Below, in pieces: positions 11,011 through 23,014 of a DNA stretch of 64,000 nt (its first letter is position 1; each line of letters opens with the position of its first letter). The DNA lies in assembly GCA_034509735.1 (NCBI GenBank), contig JACGWO010000010.1:2108001-2172000 (forward strand), given 5' to 3'. Source of the stretch: Sesamum alatum (lineage: Eukaryota; Streptophyta; Magnoliopsida; Lamiales; Pedaliaceae). Position numbers and translations under genes: made by a program. Under the pieces are notes generated by a model. That model made no database searches. It was not told where the DNA came from and saw nothing but the letters and a program-made list of their open reading frames with translations.

Positions 11011-13335
11011 AAATTTAACCGTGGCACAATCAATTCTTCGTTAATTCAAAGCGGTTGATATAAAGATTCTAAACCCAGAAAACCCATTGGTAAATCTTGT
11101 AGCCCACCTCATTTGAGACCTAAGACTTGGCCACTTGGGCCCCATTGACCTGAGCAAAGACAAGAGTAAATGCTCCAATTTGAAAATGGGCTTTCACGCG
11201 CAGACAATCAAGTCTGGAGCAGACTGGATGTGCACATAAAATTTGGGTTTCATTTATTTTCACTAAATAACTAAAAAACCCCATAAAAAATTCCCATATT
11301 TTTTTTAACCCTGCGCAAAACCTCCTCCCCATTAGAAACTAATGAGTGGGAGACATGTGCTCCCTATACGCAATTATGTTGTTTTGGCGTATTTTGACCT
11401 ATGTTTGGGTTAAGTTTGATTAAAATGTCCATCTATTGTGTATAAAAAAAACCTATATTTGTTTTCATTTATTTTCAATTTATCTTTTTGGGCGTTTTTA
11501 ACATTTTTCCTCTACCTACATTTTTTCGTAATATGCCTATTTAAATGTAATTTGAAATGTTGTATATGATTTGCTAAAAATAAAATACTTATCATTAAAT
11601 AATTTAAATTATTATTTAATTTTAATATATCTTAATAAATTATCTTATTTAATAAAAAATATTTTTTCCCTCCCTTCCCCCTCCTTGCTCATTTCCACCG
11701 GCCACCACTGCCTTTCTTTTTATCCATCGTCACCTACCCAGATCTGGGGTCCGGCATCATCGTCACTAGCGAGTGCCAGATCTGGACTTGTCGCCCGTTT
11801 TAGGTAAGTAATGATGACGTTGTTGCTAGAGCTGGGTGGGTGACAACAATGCCATCTCCCACTGTTGATGCCATCGTCCCCTTCTGCACCGAGTGGGCAA
11901 CCGCAGGAGGGATGGGGTCGGTGGCGGAGGGTTTAGGGGGACTAGGCTGCTAATACATTTTATTTTTTAAAAACAATATTTTTATTTGTGTAATTTATAT
12001 AGTATACATATATATATTTTTAAAATTTATAAAATCTAGTCGTTAATACGTTATAAATTTAAGATTTAAAGGTTGAGATTAATTAATTAGATTCTACGAC
12101 TTTTAAACATTTAGAAAAGATGCGAAGGTAATTAAAATAAAATATACTATATAATAAATAAGAGTATAACAGTCACTTGTTATAAAATTTAACAGCGTTA
12201 GTACAATTGACGAAGGGGCACCTGAGCTAAATTTAAGAAAAAATAAAAAGGACTTTTCTATCTATATTTTATGGAGTTTTTAGTTGAGTTTTTAAATTAT
12301 AAGAGGTTTTATTCAATTTGGCCAAAAAATTGATTGATGTGATTGTATTTTCTAAGCGAGATGATCATAATTTTCTAAAGCTTCTTGAATGGCGCCGTTC
12401 GCTCTCACTTTGGCTTTCTATATCCTGGAAATCGAAAGTTGTAACTGATTTATTTTTTGTCCAAATCCTAACAGAATGATGTAAATGGTGAATTTTCGAA
12501 AGAGATATAAGTATAATTGTGAAACCTTTTTTCTGGGAGAATGTATGCTATTGTATTTTCAGAAAGAATTTAAGTGTAAGTAAGAGGGTGATTGACTAAG
12601 TTTTTTTAAAATGTCTTATGTTTTGAGACTTTATAAGATGTCGTATCTTATTTTAAAAATAAGCTCCTAAAGCGTTTGGATAAAATAAGATGTTCAAACT
12701 TATAAGATGTTTTTAAATCTTATATGATGTTAGTGTGTATGGCATAATGAGGTTTTTTTATTGGTAAAATGACAAAAAAGGACATGATAGAATTAGAATC
12801 AAATAAGTTACTATTTTTGACATATTTTGTATTTAAATATTTTTAAAATACTTTCATAAATAGTATATACTAATTTAACTCCAGATAAAATTTAATAGAT
12901 ATTTCTTACAAAAATTAAAAATTGACAAATTATTATCTCTAAACTTTTGCATTGAAATAATACTAACATTCATGCTAGTCAAATTATTATCTCTAAACTT
13001 TTGCATTGAATATTAAAATTTTAGTAATTTTAGTCATTTGTTGGTCAATTTGGTAGGAAAATTGCACGTGACTTGTACATGAACCAATTCAATTACAATT
13101 TTAGTCCTGTAACTTAGGAGTTTGCTACTTTTGGTCCTGCGCGTAGGTCGATTTACAAGATTAAATTACAATTTAATTGGATCGTGTGCAAGTCAAGTGC
13201 TATTTTTCTGCCAAAAATGATTAAAATTGCCAAAATTTTAAAGCTACAATACTAAATTACAAAAATCAATTCGTATAAGACTAAAAATACCACCCACTAA
13301 GTTACAGAACTGAAATTATAATTTTTGTTATGGTA
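11011..13335. other. Intergenic DNA with a GC-rich island and repeat fragments
   Basis: A GC-rich patch at 11690-11950 interrupts AT-rich sequence, like the cargo of the long-TIR elements, but I could not find paired ends. A fragment at 12586-12740 resembles 31800-31977 in inverse orientation (GAGGGTG and CACCCTC ends). Around 13050-13330 TTTTAGTCC/TTTTGGTCC phrases mark a degraded Mutator-like element. No gene. Confidence 0.45.
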
Positions 13336-13567
13336 GGGTGATACTTTAGGTCCACTTCAATTTCAATTTTGCAACTGAGGACAATAACTTGAAAAAAGTA
13401 GCATTTTAGTCCACAAATGAAAAATACCTATTTCGCCAAGAAAACACATGTTTGGAACGTGACAATCCCTTATTCTAGCAAAATTGAACCAAATATACTA
13501 GTTTTCTTAAAAAGTTATTATCTTTAATTGAAAAAATTAAAATTGAAATGAACTAAAAGTATCACCC
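13336..13567. mobile_element. Inverted-repeat MITE, 232 bp
   Basis: GGGTGATACTTTAGGTCC at the left is mirrored by GAACTAAAAGTATCACCC at the right. No clear target duplication was found. Confidence 0.6.
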
Positions 13568-13859
13568 TCAAATTTATAAAACAAAAAATACGTTTTTCCG
13601 GAACTTTGAAATTCGCTTCTTCTACTTTGGTGGAGCAAGAAAGTGTACACAAACAATACATAAATTAATTATACTATTGAAATGAATCATCCTACAAAAC
13701 CATGATCTTTCTTTCTTTTGAGTAAAAAAAAATCAAAATCCATGATCTTATATACATATAAAAACAACAAGAAAAACTCCGGATCGGAAGACTTACATAA
13801 TGTTATCATACAGATGCGCTTCACATTCTTATTGAAAACACGCAGCAGAAATTTCTTAT

Positions 13860-15050
13860 TCAGGCAGCTGCGCGAGCCGCCGGCTGGAGATCAAAGCGAA
13901 TAGCTGTCACAACTTCTTTCACCGTCATGTTGAATTCTTCCTCCAGCTGCCATTAACACACCGATGAAATCGTATACGTGAAATTTGATTCAATACACTT
14001 CTAGAAAGCTGAATATGTATCTATATATATATATATAGAGAGAGAGAGAAGAAAGTACCTCTGCAATAATGGTGACATCGAGGGCCACATGTCCGAACGG
14101 AGTGGCGCATGTGTTATAAATTGACATATTAAGACTCTCCACCTTGCACAATAACTTCACAAGGACGCCCTTCTGATTCTCGCAATGTACCCTGATAAGG
14201 ATTCGGTTGTCGCAGATTTCTGGCTTCGATCTCCGGCAGCGGCTGCTCGTCGTAGCTGCCGCTTTGCTCGTCGGAGGAACCCTCATCCTCCGCCACGATT
14301 TGTGACTTCCTGACAAACACCACCGGTTCCATGGACTGTTTCTCCGCCAGTTCCTCCCGCTTTCTGACTCTCTCCTGGTGATGCTTCAGGTATTTGATGG
14401 CATCTTCAAGAACAGAACTTTCGTCCATCTGTGATTGAAAGAAGAACAATAGATGCATCAATTGCGATAGTTCAGAGATGTAGAGAGATACTTTTAAACT
14501 AAGCCTTTTTCATTTTTCTGAATTATTTTATCGGCACGCGAGGATCGGGCCTATTTCTTTATTAGTACTTCCAGGAAAAAAAACAAAGAGTCATGATGCA
14601 TGACGACTTTATTAAACTGGCGTAGAAAACAACGAGAACAATTAACTAAATCACACTGACGCATGGTGCCCAAAAGGGACTTTGGATAAAATTATAGTGA
14701 AGAAAAATTCGTGGAAAAAATTAAGTACTCCACCTTCTTCAGGCCAGGAACAATGGTTGAAAATGCAAGAAATAGCTGGCTGAGCTGCTTGCGCCGCCTT
14801 CTCCCGGCTACGATGTGGTCGTAGGTCTGCGACGGTGGCCGAATCCCACTAATTCTCTTCTTCGTTGGTTCGCTTGTTCCATTATGGGGGCAGTGAAACT
14901 GACAGGAATGCTAATCAAATTAGTTGAGGAAGATGAGTTGCTTGCTGGGGACAACTAGTTCTCAAAGTGCTGTCCGTCTACTGCGGCCATGTCTTCATCA
15001 AAGAGATCAATGAACTGACACTGATTCATGAAAATGGAGTTGTCCATTCC
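13860..15050 (-). pseudogene. bHLH subgroup IVa pseudogene (full-length type)
   Basis: Three exons are readable: 14734-15050 (starts GMDNSIFMNQCQF after a TAG acceptor), 14059-14428 (MDESSVLEDAIKYLKHHQER to the ACT-like tail ALDVTIIAE) and 13860-13946 (LEEEFNMTVKEVVTAIRF to TGA). Lesions seen: a TAG in the first of these (HFEN stop LSP, where neighbours have DFGTCLSP); loss of roughly 70 codons with a frame change before the bHLH domain; and one extra base in a three-base A run near 14218 that breaks PLPEIEAR/ICDNR. The basic region reads HIVAGRRRRKQL, so the conserved Glu is Gly. The first small exon was not found. Confidence 0.85.
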
Positions 15051-15409
15051 CTACAATCAACGGTTTTACTTGACATAACTGGTCTTGCTCAAGAAACATT
15101 TAGTTTATATCTTTACTATGATGTAGGTAATGGTGTAGAAGAGACTGGCGAATGTGTTGTAATCGAGTGCCACATGCATAAAGACTGCGATATGATGTTG
15201 CTATTTCGAAGTTTCACTTTCATCTATTTGTTTCACGACTTTAAAAACTCAATTTGATTTGTGAAAGTCAGACGAAAACCCCAAAAAAAATACAACAGAC
15301 ACGGTTGTGATTGCAAAGCTTGAACAAGTTGGAGGAACCCGTCGAACGACCCGGATCAACAAATGAAAACTTCGGACTTGTGCAAAAGTATCCAATTTTC
15401 TTGCATGGT
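15051..15409. other. Upstream flank of the bHLH pseudogene
   Basis: This is where intron 1, exon 1 and the promoter should lie. I could not recognise the short exon 1 (MDSS...WLSE type) or a convincing TATA box. Confidence 0.4.
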
Positions 15410-15418
15410 GATACAAGA

Positions 15419-15870
15419 GGGAGAATTACACATTTGATCCCTCCATGATACCACTAAAATAGTTTTGGTCCCCATTTATTTGTGAGTTATACTTTAAATA
15501 ACTTCGACTCATGGTTGAAATATGATTTTGAAGTTATTGAGCAATAGAATTTCGATCGAATTATAAAAGTGAGAATAGGGATGGGGTTGTAATTTTTTTT
15601 AGAGAGGATTTTGTGCCAAAATGGCTTTATAGTCGAGGCCAACCAATTTAGGCGCCAAAATGCAACAAATTTCCCCCCAAAATCAACCTCACATGCGCAA
15701 CACGTGCGTTTTTCGTTAAATTTTAATGGAGAGTTTAACGGAGAGTTGACGGTAGGACGAAAAGTGTTCAAAAATATATCTAATTAGGACGAAGAGTGTA
15801 ACTTACGAATGAAGGAGGACCAAAATTATTTTAGTGGTATTATGGAGGGATAAAAAATGTAATTTTCCCT
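15419..15870. mobile_element. Mutator-like MITE, 452 bp, perfect 9-bp target duplication
   Basis: GATACAAGA is at 15410-15418 and 15871-15879. The termini GGGAGAATTACACATTTGATCC and its partner at the right (AGGGAAAATTACATTTTTTATCC on the other strand) form inverted repeats of about 70 bp. Confidence 0.9.
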
Positions 15871-15919
15871 GATACAAGAACTATCACACTATTCACAGTT
15901 ACGTTCATATATATAATTA

Positions 15920-16411
15920 GGGAAAATAGCATTTTGATCCAGTAAGTTAGGTCTTTTTTTTACTTTTGGTCCCTGTCATTATAGGATTGGCACTTTTAGT
16001 CCTGTAATTGACAAAAATTCACATTTTTTTTCTTCATCTACTTTTTCGTTGGATTTCTAAGTATTTTTTGCTTGAGAAAAAATTCAATTTTTGTTAGAGA
16101 AGAGAGAAATCCCCTTTCCTTTTCCTAATTTCTTTCAAAATTGGTTTTTTCCCCTCAAAATAGTTATATTTCCCCTCCCCATCAAAGTATTGCCAAGTTG
16201 GAAATGCACAAATTTTCCTCCAATCAAAACTACTTAACGGCCACGTATTGGGCATGTGGCCGACGCAGTTAATAACACAAACAAAAAAGTGGATGAGTAC
16301 CAAAAGTGCGAATTTTTGTAAGTTTACCGGACCAAAAATACGAATCCCATAACGAGTGGAATCAAAAGTGAAACAAACCTAACTTATGGGACCAAAAATA
16401 TTATTTTCCAA
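15920..16411. mobile_element. Mutator-like MITE, 492 bp, perfect 9-bp target duplication
   Basis: ATATAATTA occurs at 15911-15919 and 16412-16420. The left end GGGAAAATAGCATTTTGATCC mirrors the right end GGGACCAAAAATATTATTTTCC. Several TTTTGGTCC phrases lie near each end. Confidence 0.88.
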
Positions 16412-16568
16412 ATATAATTACAATTCCAGTAATAATATTAAAAAAATAATTCTATCATAACATTTATGTTGTCCGGGACATTCCACTGATTGTTAATGGT
16501 AATTTTAGACATACTTTTTTAACTTTTAAATTTTTAGTTATTAACATCCGCAAAATAGACCACTATCC

Positions 16569-17113
16569 TTTTTTTTTTTTTTTAAGTGAGAATTACATAA
16601 TTACATCAACAGTTCCATACATTGAGCAACACATTAATTAAATGCAACACACCAATATAAATTAAGAATAATAAATAAATTACAATAATTCACACTAGAA
16701 AAAGTTTAACATTTAACCATGGCTAATTGGCATGGTTAAAAATAAATAGTCGTAGTGAATAGTCGTTTACCATGGTCATACAATGATTATTGGCCGTGGT
16801 ATTTGCCAGTGTGGCTAAAATAATTGCCATGGTTGAAAGTCATGGCTAAAACATTTGCTATGACTCATAACTATGGGAAAATAGTTTTCATGGTGGATAA
16901 TCTAGATTTTTGCAATGATTTTTGTTTAACCATGGTTAATAATAATTATTTATTATGATTTTAGTCCGTAGCTAATAAATTTATAGCCAATAGTGAATTT
17001 TCTTCTAGTGTCACATAAAGTGAACCAAATACCAACATACACGATGAGAATCGAACTCATGACTTTAAACTTATTCACGAGACCTTAGGCTTAACGACTA
17101 GGCTAAGATGGGT
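16569..17113 (-). mobile_element. tRNA-derived SINE carrying a nested CACTA-type MITE
   Basis: On the minus strand the head has TAGCCTAGTCGTTAAG (A box) and GAGTTCGATTCTC (B box), and the element ends in a poly(A) run (poly-T at about 16569-16582 on plus). Flanks GACCACTATCC (16558-16568) and GATCACTATTC (17114-17124) look like its target duplication with two changes. The body is split by the insertion at 16693-17010. Confidence 0.75.
16693..17010. mobile_element. CACTA-type MITE, 318 bp, with 3-bp target duplication TCA
   Basis: The termini are CACTAGAA and TTCTAGTG; TCA flanks it at 16690-16692 and 17011-17013. The interior has repeated ACCATGG/CCATGGTT phrases. It is nested in a SINE. Confidence 0.88.
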
Positions 17114-17124
17114 GATCACTATTC

Positions 17125-17541
17125 TCATATTGGGTCAATTTATGTAAAAGTTTGTCCTTGTGTTTTTCTGGTGGGTTTGCTTGTGGTCCTTTCCTGAAAT
17201 TGGCCCTACTTCATGTAAACATACTTCTTTCTACATTTGCATGTATGGATATCTGAACTCCTTTAACTGTAGCTCTGCAGCTCCTAGTAAAACCAAATTC
17301 TTGATTTGAAGCTATTTGTTGTGTATGTGCCTTGCAACCTCAACTTCGTCTTTTCCTGTTAAAATCCATAATTACCAGATCCTTACAAAGTCGCTCTAAT
17401 AAAAATATATTTTTCACATTTTTGTTTCCTTACCAATTTACAATTTAAGTTCATTAATATTATAATATGCGTGCATCGCGTGCAAATTGAATTCTGGCGT
17501 ATACATAAACGCGCTCGGTAGCCCCGCGCCCGCACACGCAC
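17125..17541. repeat. Segmentally duplicated intergenic block, copy 1
   Basis: From 17345 on, this matches 23870-24040 (for example TTTTGTTTCCTTACCAATT and GTGCGTGCATC-type stretches). It is the left part of a unit that ends with the short bHLH gene. No gene. Confidence 0.7.
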
Positions 17542-17550
17542 ATATATATA

Positions 17551-18008
17551 GGATTAAATGAATTTTTGATCCCGTAATTTAAGTTATTTGGCATTTTCAT
17601 CATTTGACTTTTTAGGGTTGAATTTTGGTCCTGTATTTTTTTAATTTTTGCAATTTCAATCATTTTGTTTGTTGGAGTTCACTTCCACCGGCAAGAAGGG
17701 TCAACTCTGACAAAAAAGTGGACTAAAATTGCGAAAATTAAAAAGATGCAGGACCAAAATGTTAGCTTAAAAAGTTAAAGGACAAAAATACTAACAGAGA
17801 TGGGCCAATAGCTAGAAACAAAAGCCCCAATTTTAAAATGCCATGTGACAAACACATGCAATTTTCCGGCAAAAAGGGTGAACTTCGACGAAAAAAGAAT
17901 TAAAATTACAAAAAATAAAAAGATGCAGGATCAAAATGCTATCATAGAAAGTTAAAGAACAAAAATGCCAAATGACCTAAGTTACGGGACCAAAAATACA
18001 TTTAACCC
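17551..18008. mobile_element. Mutator-like MITE, 458 bp
   Basis: The ends GGATTAAATGAATTTTTGATCC and GGGACCAAAAATACATTTAACCC are inverted. Flanks ATATATATA (17542-17550) and ATATGTATA (18009-18017) agree at eight of nine bases. It is absent from the sister block near 24.03 kb and related to the element at 40920-41368. Confidence 0.8.
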
Positions 18009-18020
18009 ATATGTATATAT

Positions 18021-18278
18021 ATATATCTAAATGCAATTTACCCCCTTATGATATAAAAAATGAGCAAAAATTCCTATGTGAAAAAATAATTAACCAATTA
18101 ACTTCTTGTATTTTGAGAAATGAAGCAAATTGCCCCCCTATCAAGGGAAAACACAGGGGGTAATTTGCTTCATTTTAAGATCTCACAGGGGGTAATTTAC
18201 TAATTATTTTTTTACAGAGGGGGCTTTTGCTCATTTCTTATATGACATGGGGTAAATTGCATTTATCCTTATATATAT
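18021..18278. mobile_element. GGGTAAATTGC-type inverted-repeat MITE
   Basis: Left AAATGCAATTTACCCCC mirrors right GGGGTAAATTGCATTT, with internal inverted GGGGGTAATTTGCTTC blocks. It is flanked by TA repeats, so the target duplication is unreadable. It is absent from the sister block near 24.04 kb. Confidence 0.7.
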
Positions 18279-18413
18279 ATATATATCCCTAGAATATAAT
18301 TAAAAAGTCATTGACGACCATCAATTCAAATTTCCAGGGGATGGACCCGAAAGTCATACTGTTGAGACACACTGCTCAACTTCAACAAGGATTTATGAAT
18401 GTCTTTGCCCATG

Positions 18414-18971
18414 TCTCACGGGGCGCCTTCCGCAATGCAGGGAAAGGGGCACCGTGTGGCTAGTAGTCCACAGCCAACGACTACGTCCGCCAACCGAACA
18501 GCAACACCAACCAAATTCCCACCGACGCCTCGCACAGACCGTCGACAAGAACAACACAGTTTCAGACAATCAACAATATAATGCAGCGGAATCAGTAAAT
18601 CAACACGTCGTGCAGTAAATGCGTTTTATATTGATAGCAGAAATACTGAAGATTACAGCAAACTAGCCACGGGGATCGCCGTGAGAGGGATACTAGCAAT
18701 GCACACTGAGCTTCGAGTGGTCATTCCCCCCTATAATAGGCTTAAAAATAAATTTCCTATCGACAAAACTAGACACTAGAAAAGCTGAAAATTGCATCTC
18801 ATGGGGCATAAAGGGCCACATGAGCAAAAGTAAATATTACAGTAAAGACTCACGCCTAAGACTCTAATAACCTGCGGAGGCCTAGTGCCTGTCGGCGGAA
18901 GTGTTGGTCGGCCGGATGGAACATGGCCGAAATTGGGTCAAGGGGGCCGAGAGTGCGGGCGGCCCTTGACA
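18414..18971. mobile_element. Probable solo LTR or LTR-like insertion
   Basis: A GC-richer block interrupts sequence that is continuous in the sister copy near 24.13-24.20 kb. CCATG occurs on both sides (18409-18413 and 18972-18976). Its end TTGACA and the internal CCTATAATAGGCTTAAAAA resemble the solo LTR at 36917-38110. The exact start is ambiguous: TG at 18412 would be a normal LTR start but then the flanks do not match. Confidence 0.6.
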
Positions 18972-18976
18972 CCATG

Positions 18977-19802
18977 GCATGTATATGATCGACCACTGCA
19001 ACTGTACACTGCAAATACTTCTAAGTTTTGCAATTCCCTAATTAGGAACGATTTATGAATGTATGAAATATATGATATATATAACATAAATTTCATAGTT
19101 CGGTGAGAAGATATATTAAACAAAAGTCAAGAAATTTGTGTATTTTAATTTCGATTACCATTATATATAGAGAACCCTGTAAACTGTAAAAACATAATTA
19201 AAAATTACTTATCAATTTAACTCTCAATATCAATAGAAAATGAAAACAATTGAATACACAACTTTCTGATAAAATAATTACATTTTGTTAATTAAGCCAA
19301 CATGTCGCGGCAAACAAAGTACTCTATTGCAAAGTTGTCTAAACAACGCTAAAGTGAAAGTGTAAAATTAAAAGTGGTCATATAACAAATTTATAATATA
19401 ATTGTAATCGATTCATTCAATAAAAAAAACAGATACAGTGATGTCATTCAAAATAAATAATTTGGAAATTAGAACATCTACTGCATGCATAGATAACCTT
19501 TTGGCAATTGGGAAGTTTATAATAGTGTACATTTGGACCAATTACAACTGCTAAGTCCTAGATGCAGCTGAATTCTATAATCCAAATTAAGGATTTTCAT
19601 TAAATGCATGGGTGGATGAACCTTAATTTTGCCATGTCTAAACGGTCCTCATCAATTCTGGTTCAACTGTCATTCGACAAAATCAGTTCCTTGGATCCCA
19701 ATAAAACATAAATGCTCAGCCCCGGCCCACAGTAGTTATGCTAGCAAACAAAAAGCATATACAATGAAGTTTTGTATGTGATCTGTTCTATTTTGTGTTC
19801 TC
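18977..19802. other. Intergenic DNA, partly duplicated
   Basis: 18977-19110 matches 24200-24290. The rest is AT-rich without a gene I can support. Confidence 0.5.
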
Positions 19803-19805
19803 TTA

Positions 19806-20589
19806 GGCCATGATTGGTATATAAGAATGAATTGAATGAGAATAGAATGAAATTAGGAATAGAATAAAAGTAGGAATGGAATGATTTTGGTATGTTATTC
19901 CTATATTTGGTATACCAAAAGAATAAAAAAGGAAATTGAATCAAAACTTTCCAAATTACTCATTTATATGTTTTCTAAATAATAAAACTTAAAAATTAAA
20001 ATAAAAACAACTAAGCTACATCTCATTAGTGACATAAGAAATATTATTTTGAAATGCTAAATTAATTATCATTTTATAATATATATTGTTGGACGTTTTC
20101 ATATATTTAAATTCTTTTGATAAATACTTATTATTTGGTAAATGCTCATACTTATAGTAATATTTGGTAAAATGCGTATAAATATGTTAATAATTTTATA
20201 TTATATTTAATAAAATATTTAAGAATTTAAATTTTATATTATATATTTTATATTTTGGTAACACATATTTAAATATTTTATATTGATATTTATTTTATTT
20301 AATGTATTCAAAATAATATATAATTTTGTGATTATAAATCTTGTAAATATAATTTTATTAAAAGTTATTTTACCAATATATATATATATATATATAAAAT
20401 CTATTCCCAATCTATTGGGAATAGCTAAAATCATGGGTAAGTGGGGGAATGCCTAATCTCATACTTATGGGAATGGCATTCCCAAAGGAATGGTTATTGC
20501 TATTCCTAGGTTATACCAAACATGTGTTTGGAATAAGATTAGAAATGTTCATTCCATTCTTAACTCATTCCCTCATACCAATCAAGCTC
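19806..20589. mobile_element. PIF/Harbinger (Tourist-like) MITE, 784 bp, TTA target duplication
   Basis: The termini GGCCATGATTGGTAT and ATACCAATCAAGCTC are imperfect inverted repeats, and subterminal GAATGGAATGA blocks mirror each other. TTA lies at 19803-19805 and 20590-20592, the 3-bp target typical of this superfamily. No transposase frame. Confidence 0.8.
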
Positions 20590-20664
20590 TTAGATCAATT
20601 TGTCTGGTTAAGAGTCCGTGAAGAGGAACAGTACGGATGAAAAGTGCAAAGACCTCCCTGTCGT

Positions 20665-20850
20665 AAAAATTTTTGTCGGGATCAAATTTGGTTGAATCAA
20701 ATAATATAGAACAAGTGTGATACACTTGTTACATGATTGATCACTTTTTTTTGAATTATATAACAATCACACGACAAATGTATTGCACTTACCATATGAT
20801 TAACTCAAATTTGATCGAATTGGATCTGGGCTAAAATTTTCACCGCTGCT
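20665..20850. mobile_element. Palindromic MITE (ACAAGTGTGATACACTTGT family)
   Basis: Inverted ends (AAAATTTTTGTCGGGATCAA left; TTGGATCTGGGCTAAAATTTT right) surround the centre ACAAGTGTGATACACTTGT. Relatives or fragments lie at 46160-46300, 48925-49086, 51785-51935, 54855-54930 and 63495-63600. Confidence 0.65.
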
Positions 20851-20873
20851 GTTACAAAACTGGCCGTAGGGAG

Positions 20874-21019
20874 AATACATCCTTTTAGGTCATGTACTAA
20901 GCTTTCTGGATACTAGTGATAGAGAGAATACATCTATTTGTTTTTCTCAAATTGGTTATGTGCAAGTCCAGCTACAGGCCCAATAAACTTATTTATGAAT
21001 TATGTGATGCAAGTGGGCA

Positions 21020-21050
<31 letters not shown>

Positions 21051-22376
21051 ATATTATAAATTAGTGATCGAAACTTCAATTTGTGTAAATAATTTATAGG
21101 TATTTAATTAAATAAAATAGAAGGAACATTAATGAATAACTCATTGAGCCCTCTGTTTATGGTTAAGGCCGATGATATTTGTATGATCAGTATTAATTAT
21201 TTAATGTGGGTATATGTACGTATACAACGTATATGTGACTCAGACTTACTTTCTAGAAAAAATTATTTGGGAATTAATAATATTTCTATGAAGAAAATCG
21301 CCTTGATGGTATTCTGAAAAGGATGACTTGAGTGGTGATTTTTTCGAGAATTCTCTTATGATTGAACGTTGTGAGAGTTCCATTTTGTGAAAATTGTACC
21401 TTAGTACTTGACATTATATGGATTTAGATCTCCTGAAAAGACATAGCTTAGTTTGTATTTATATAAATATTTTTTGAAAATTCTTTTAAGGTAAAATAGC
21501 ACAACAGAATATGTCCTAATATTTGCAATTGATAGTCGAACTCCGAAAGGCAAATTGACTTTCTGCAAGCAAGTCAAATTCAAGGAGGAAGACATGTTTA
21601 AATTCACCAGACTACCCACTACAATAAGATAACACTCATATATTAGAAGATAAAATTGAATTGCGTACTGGGAATAATAAATAATCATATTCGACTTCAC
21701 CCTATAAATGCCCCGTTGTATAAATACTCCCACCCCATTGAGAAAAAAACTAAGTTGAAAAGGGAGAATACCTTGTATGATTGTGGGATTGTTCTAAGTG
21801 CGAACTAAATATATACACGCCATTTCCTCAGATAACGTTGCATTTTGTGTCGCTTTTTTGCACCATCAATGACACAACTTTTATACGTCAAAATAAAACA
21901 ATGTGAATCAATATCAACTACATATATATAATCATCCGTGAAATATTGGGCATAGCAGTGACGGTTGAAATTCTAACACTATTCATGCATAAAAAAATTA
22001 AATTTAAATTTCCCTAAATATGTAAATAATATTTTCTTTCACTTGAGATCTTGAGTCTACGAGAACCAATATGATCCTTCAAACTAGCCAATTCCATGGA
22101 CATATAATCAATGCGTACATACAATTAATGATAGTGGGGAAAACAACAACTTCAAAAGCTAAAGTTCACTTATCTATTGATCACCCGACTAAAATTAGAT
22201 GAGATGTTAATAATAATTTTAATAATAATAATAATAATACTAATAGTGAATGCATGATATATATATATATATTTATATAACATTACTCTAATCTTAATCT
22301 CCATAATCTTGATGAGAAATAGCTCCTTAAACATGGGATACAATTTTATGACAACAATAGAGTCATTTCTCACTAT
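20874..22376. repeat. Segmentally duplicated 3' flank of the short bHLH gene
   Basis: 20874-21145 matches 26460-26735, and parts of 21600-22320 match 28480-28800 (for example AAATACTCCCACCCCAT and AAAACTAAGTTGAAAAGG). Short frames here have no family signature. TA repeats lie at 21022-21056. Confidence 0.6.
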
Positions 22377-22903
22377 TCAAGGCGCAGTAGCCTGGAGAGC
22401 ACAATGAAGAGCCGTCACAACGTCTGTCGTCAACATGCTGAATTCTTTCTCCATCTGAGACACAAACCGCTTATAATTTAGATTCTCAAAATTAATGGCA
22501 AATTAATATCAAGTCATTGAGATAATTAATTAGAATTAACCTCGGCAACAATGGAAATATCGAGGGCCGAACTCCCAAATGGCGCAACGCTGGCGCTGAC
22601 AACACCCAGATTGAGCTTCTCCACCTCGCCAAGTATCTTCACAACAACTCCCTTACCTTTCTCACATTGGATTTTGAGACGGATGTTGTTATTACAGACT
22701 CTGGCTTCAATTTCAGGCAATCTCTGCTCGCTGGAGCTTCCGTTGTTCCCGTCAGCAGACCCCTTGTCCTCCACCGTTGTTTGTGGTTTCCCGACAACCG
22801 CCACAGATTCCGAGGTCTCGTTTGCGGCTTGTTCCTCCAACATTTTCACTCTTTGTTGGAGATATTCCAGGTATTTGATGGCGTCGCTCAGAACTTTATC
22901 CAT
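22377..22903 (-). CDS. Truncated bHLH-like protein: helix 2 plus ACT-like domain only (146 aa)
   Basis: Two exons, 22541-22903 and 22377-22454, joined through GAG|GTTAAT and CAG|ATG. The protein starts MDKVLSDAIKYLEYLQQRV, i.e. helix 2 and the following coiled segment of a IVa bHLH, then an acidic linker, then LPEIEARVCNNNIRLKIQCE to ALDISIVAE (ACT-like fold), ending MEKEFSMLTTDVVTALHC...TAP. The basic region and helix 1 are absent. The Met is the codon that begins this exon in typical family members, so it serves as a ready-made start. The frame is fully open and the copy at 50454-50970 keeps the same structure. Inference: a non-DNA-binding partner of bHLH factors. An expressed pseudogene is the alternative. 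Confidence 0.65.
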
Positions 22904-23007
22904 TTGGAGATGAACACTGAAAATATGCAGACAAACTTGCTTGTTCGATTGGTTTTGCGCCTATTCTCTCGATTCAGCTGAGACGGACTGATGTAAAGAG
23001 CCTGGTT

Positions 23008-23014
23008 TTTTATA
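23008..23014 (-). promoter_or_regulatory. TATA box of the truncated bHLH gene
   Basis: TATAAAA on the minus strand, about 105 bp before the ATG, next to a block (23031-23080) conserved upstream of the related gene at 51116-51165. Confidence 0.5.
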
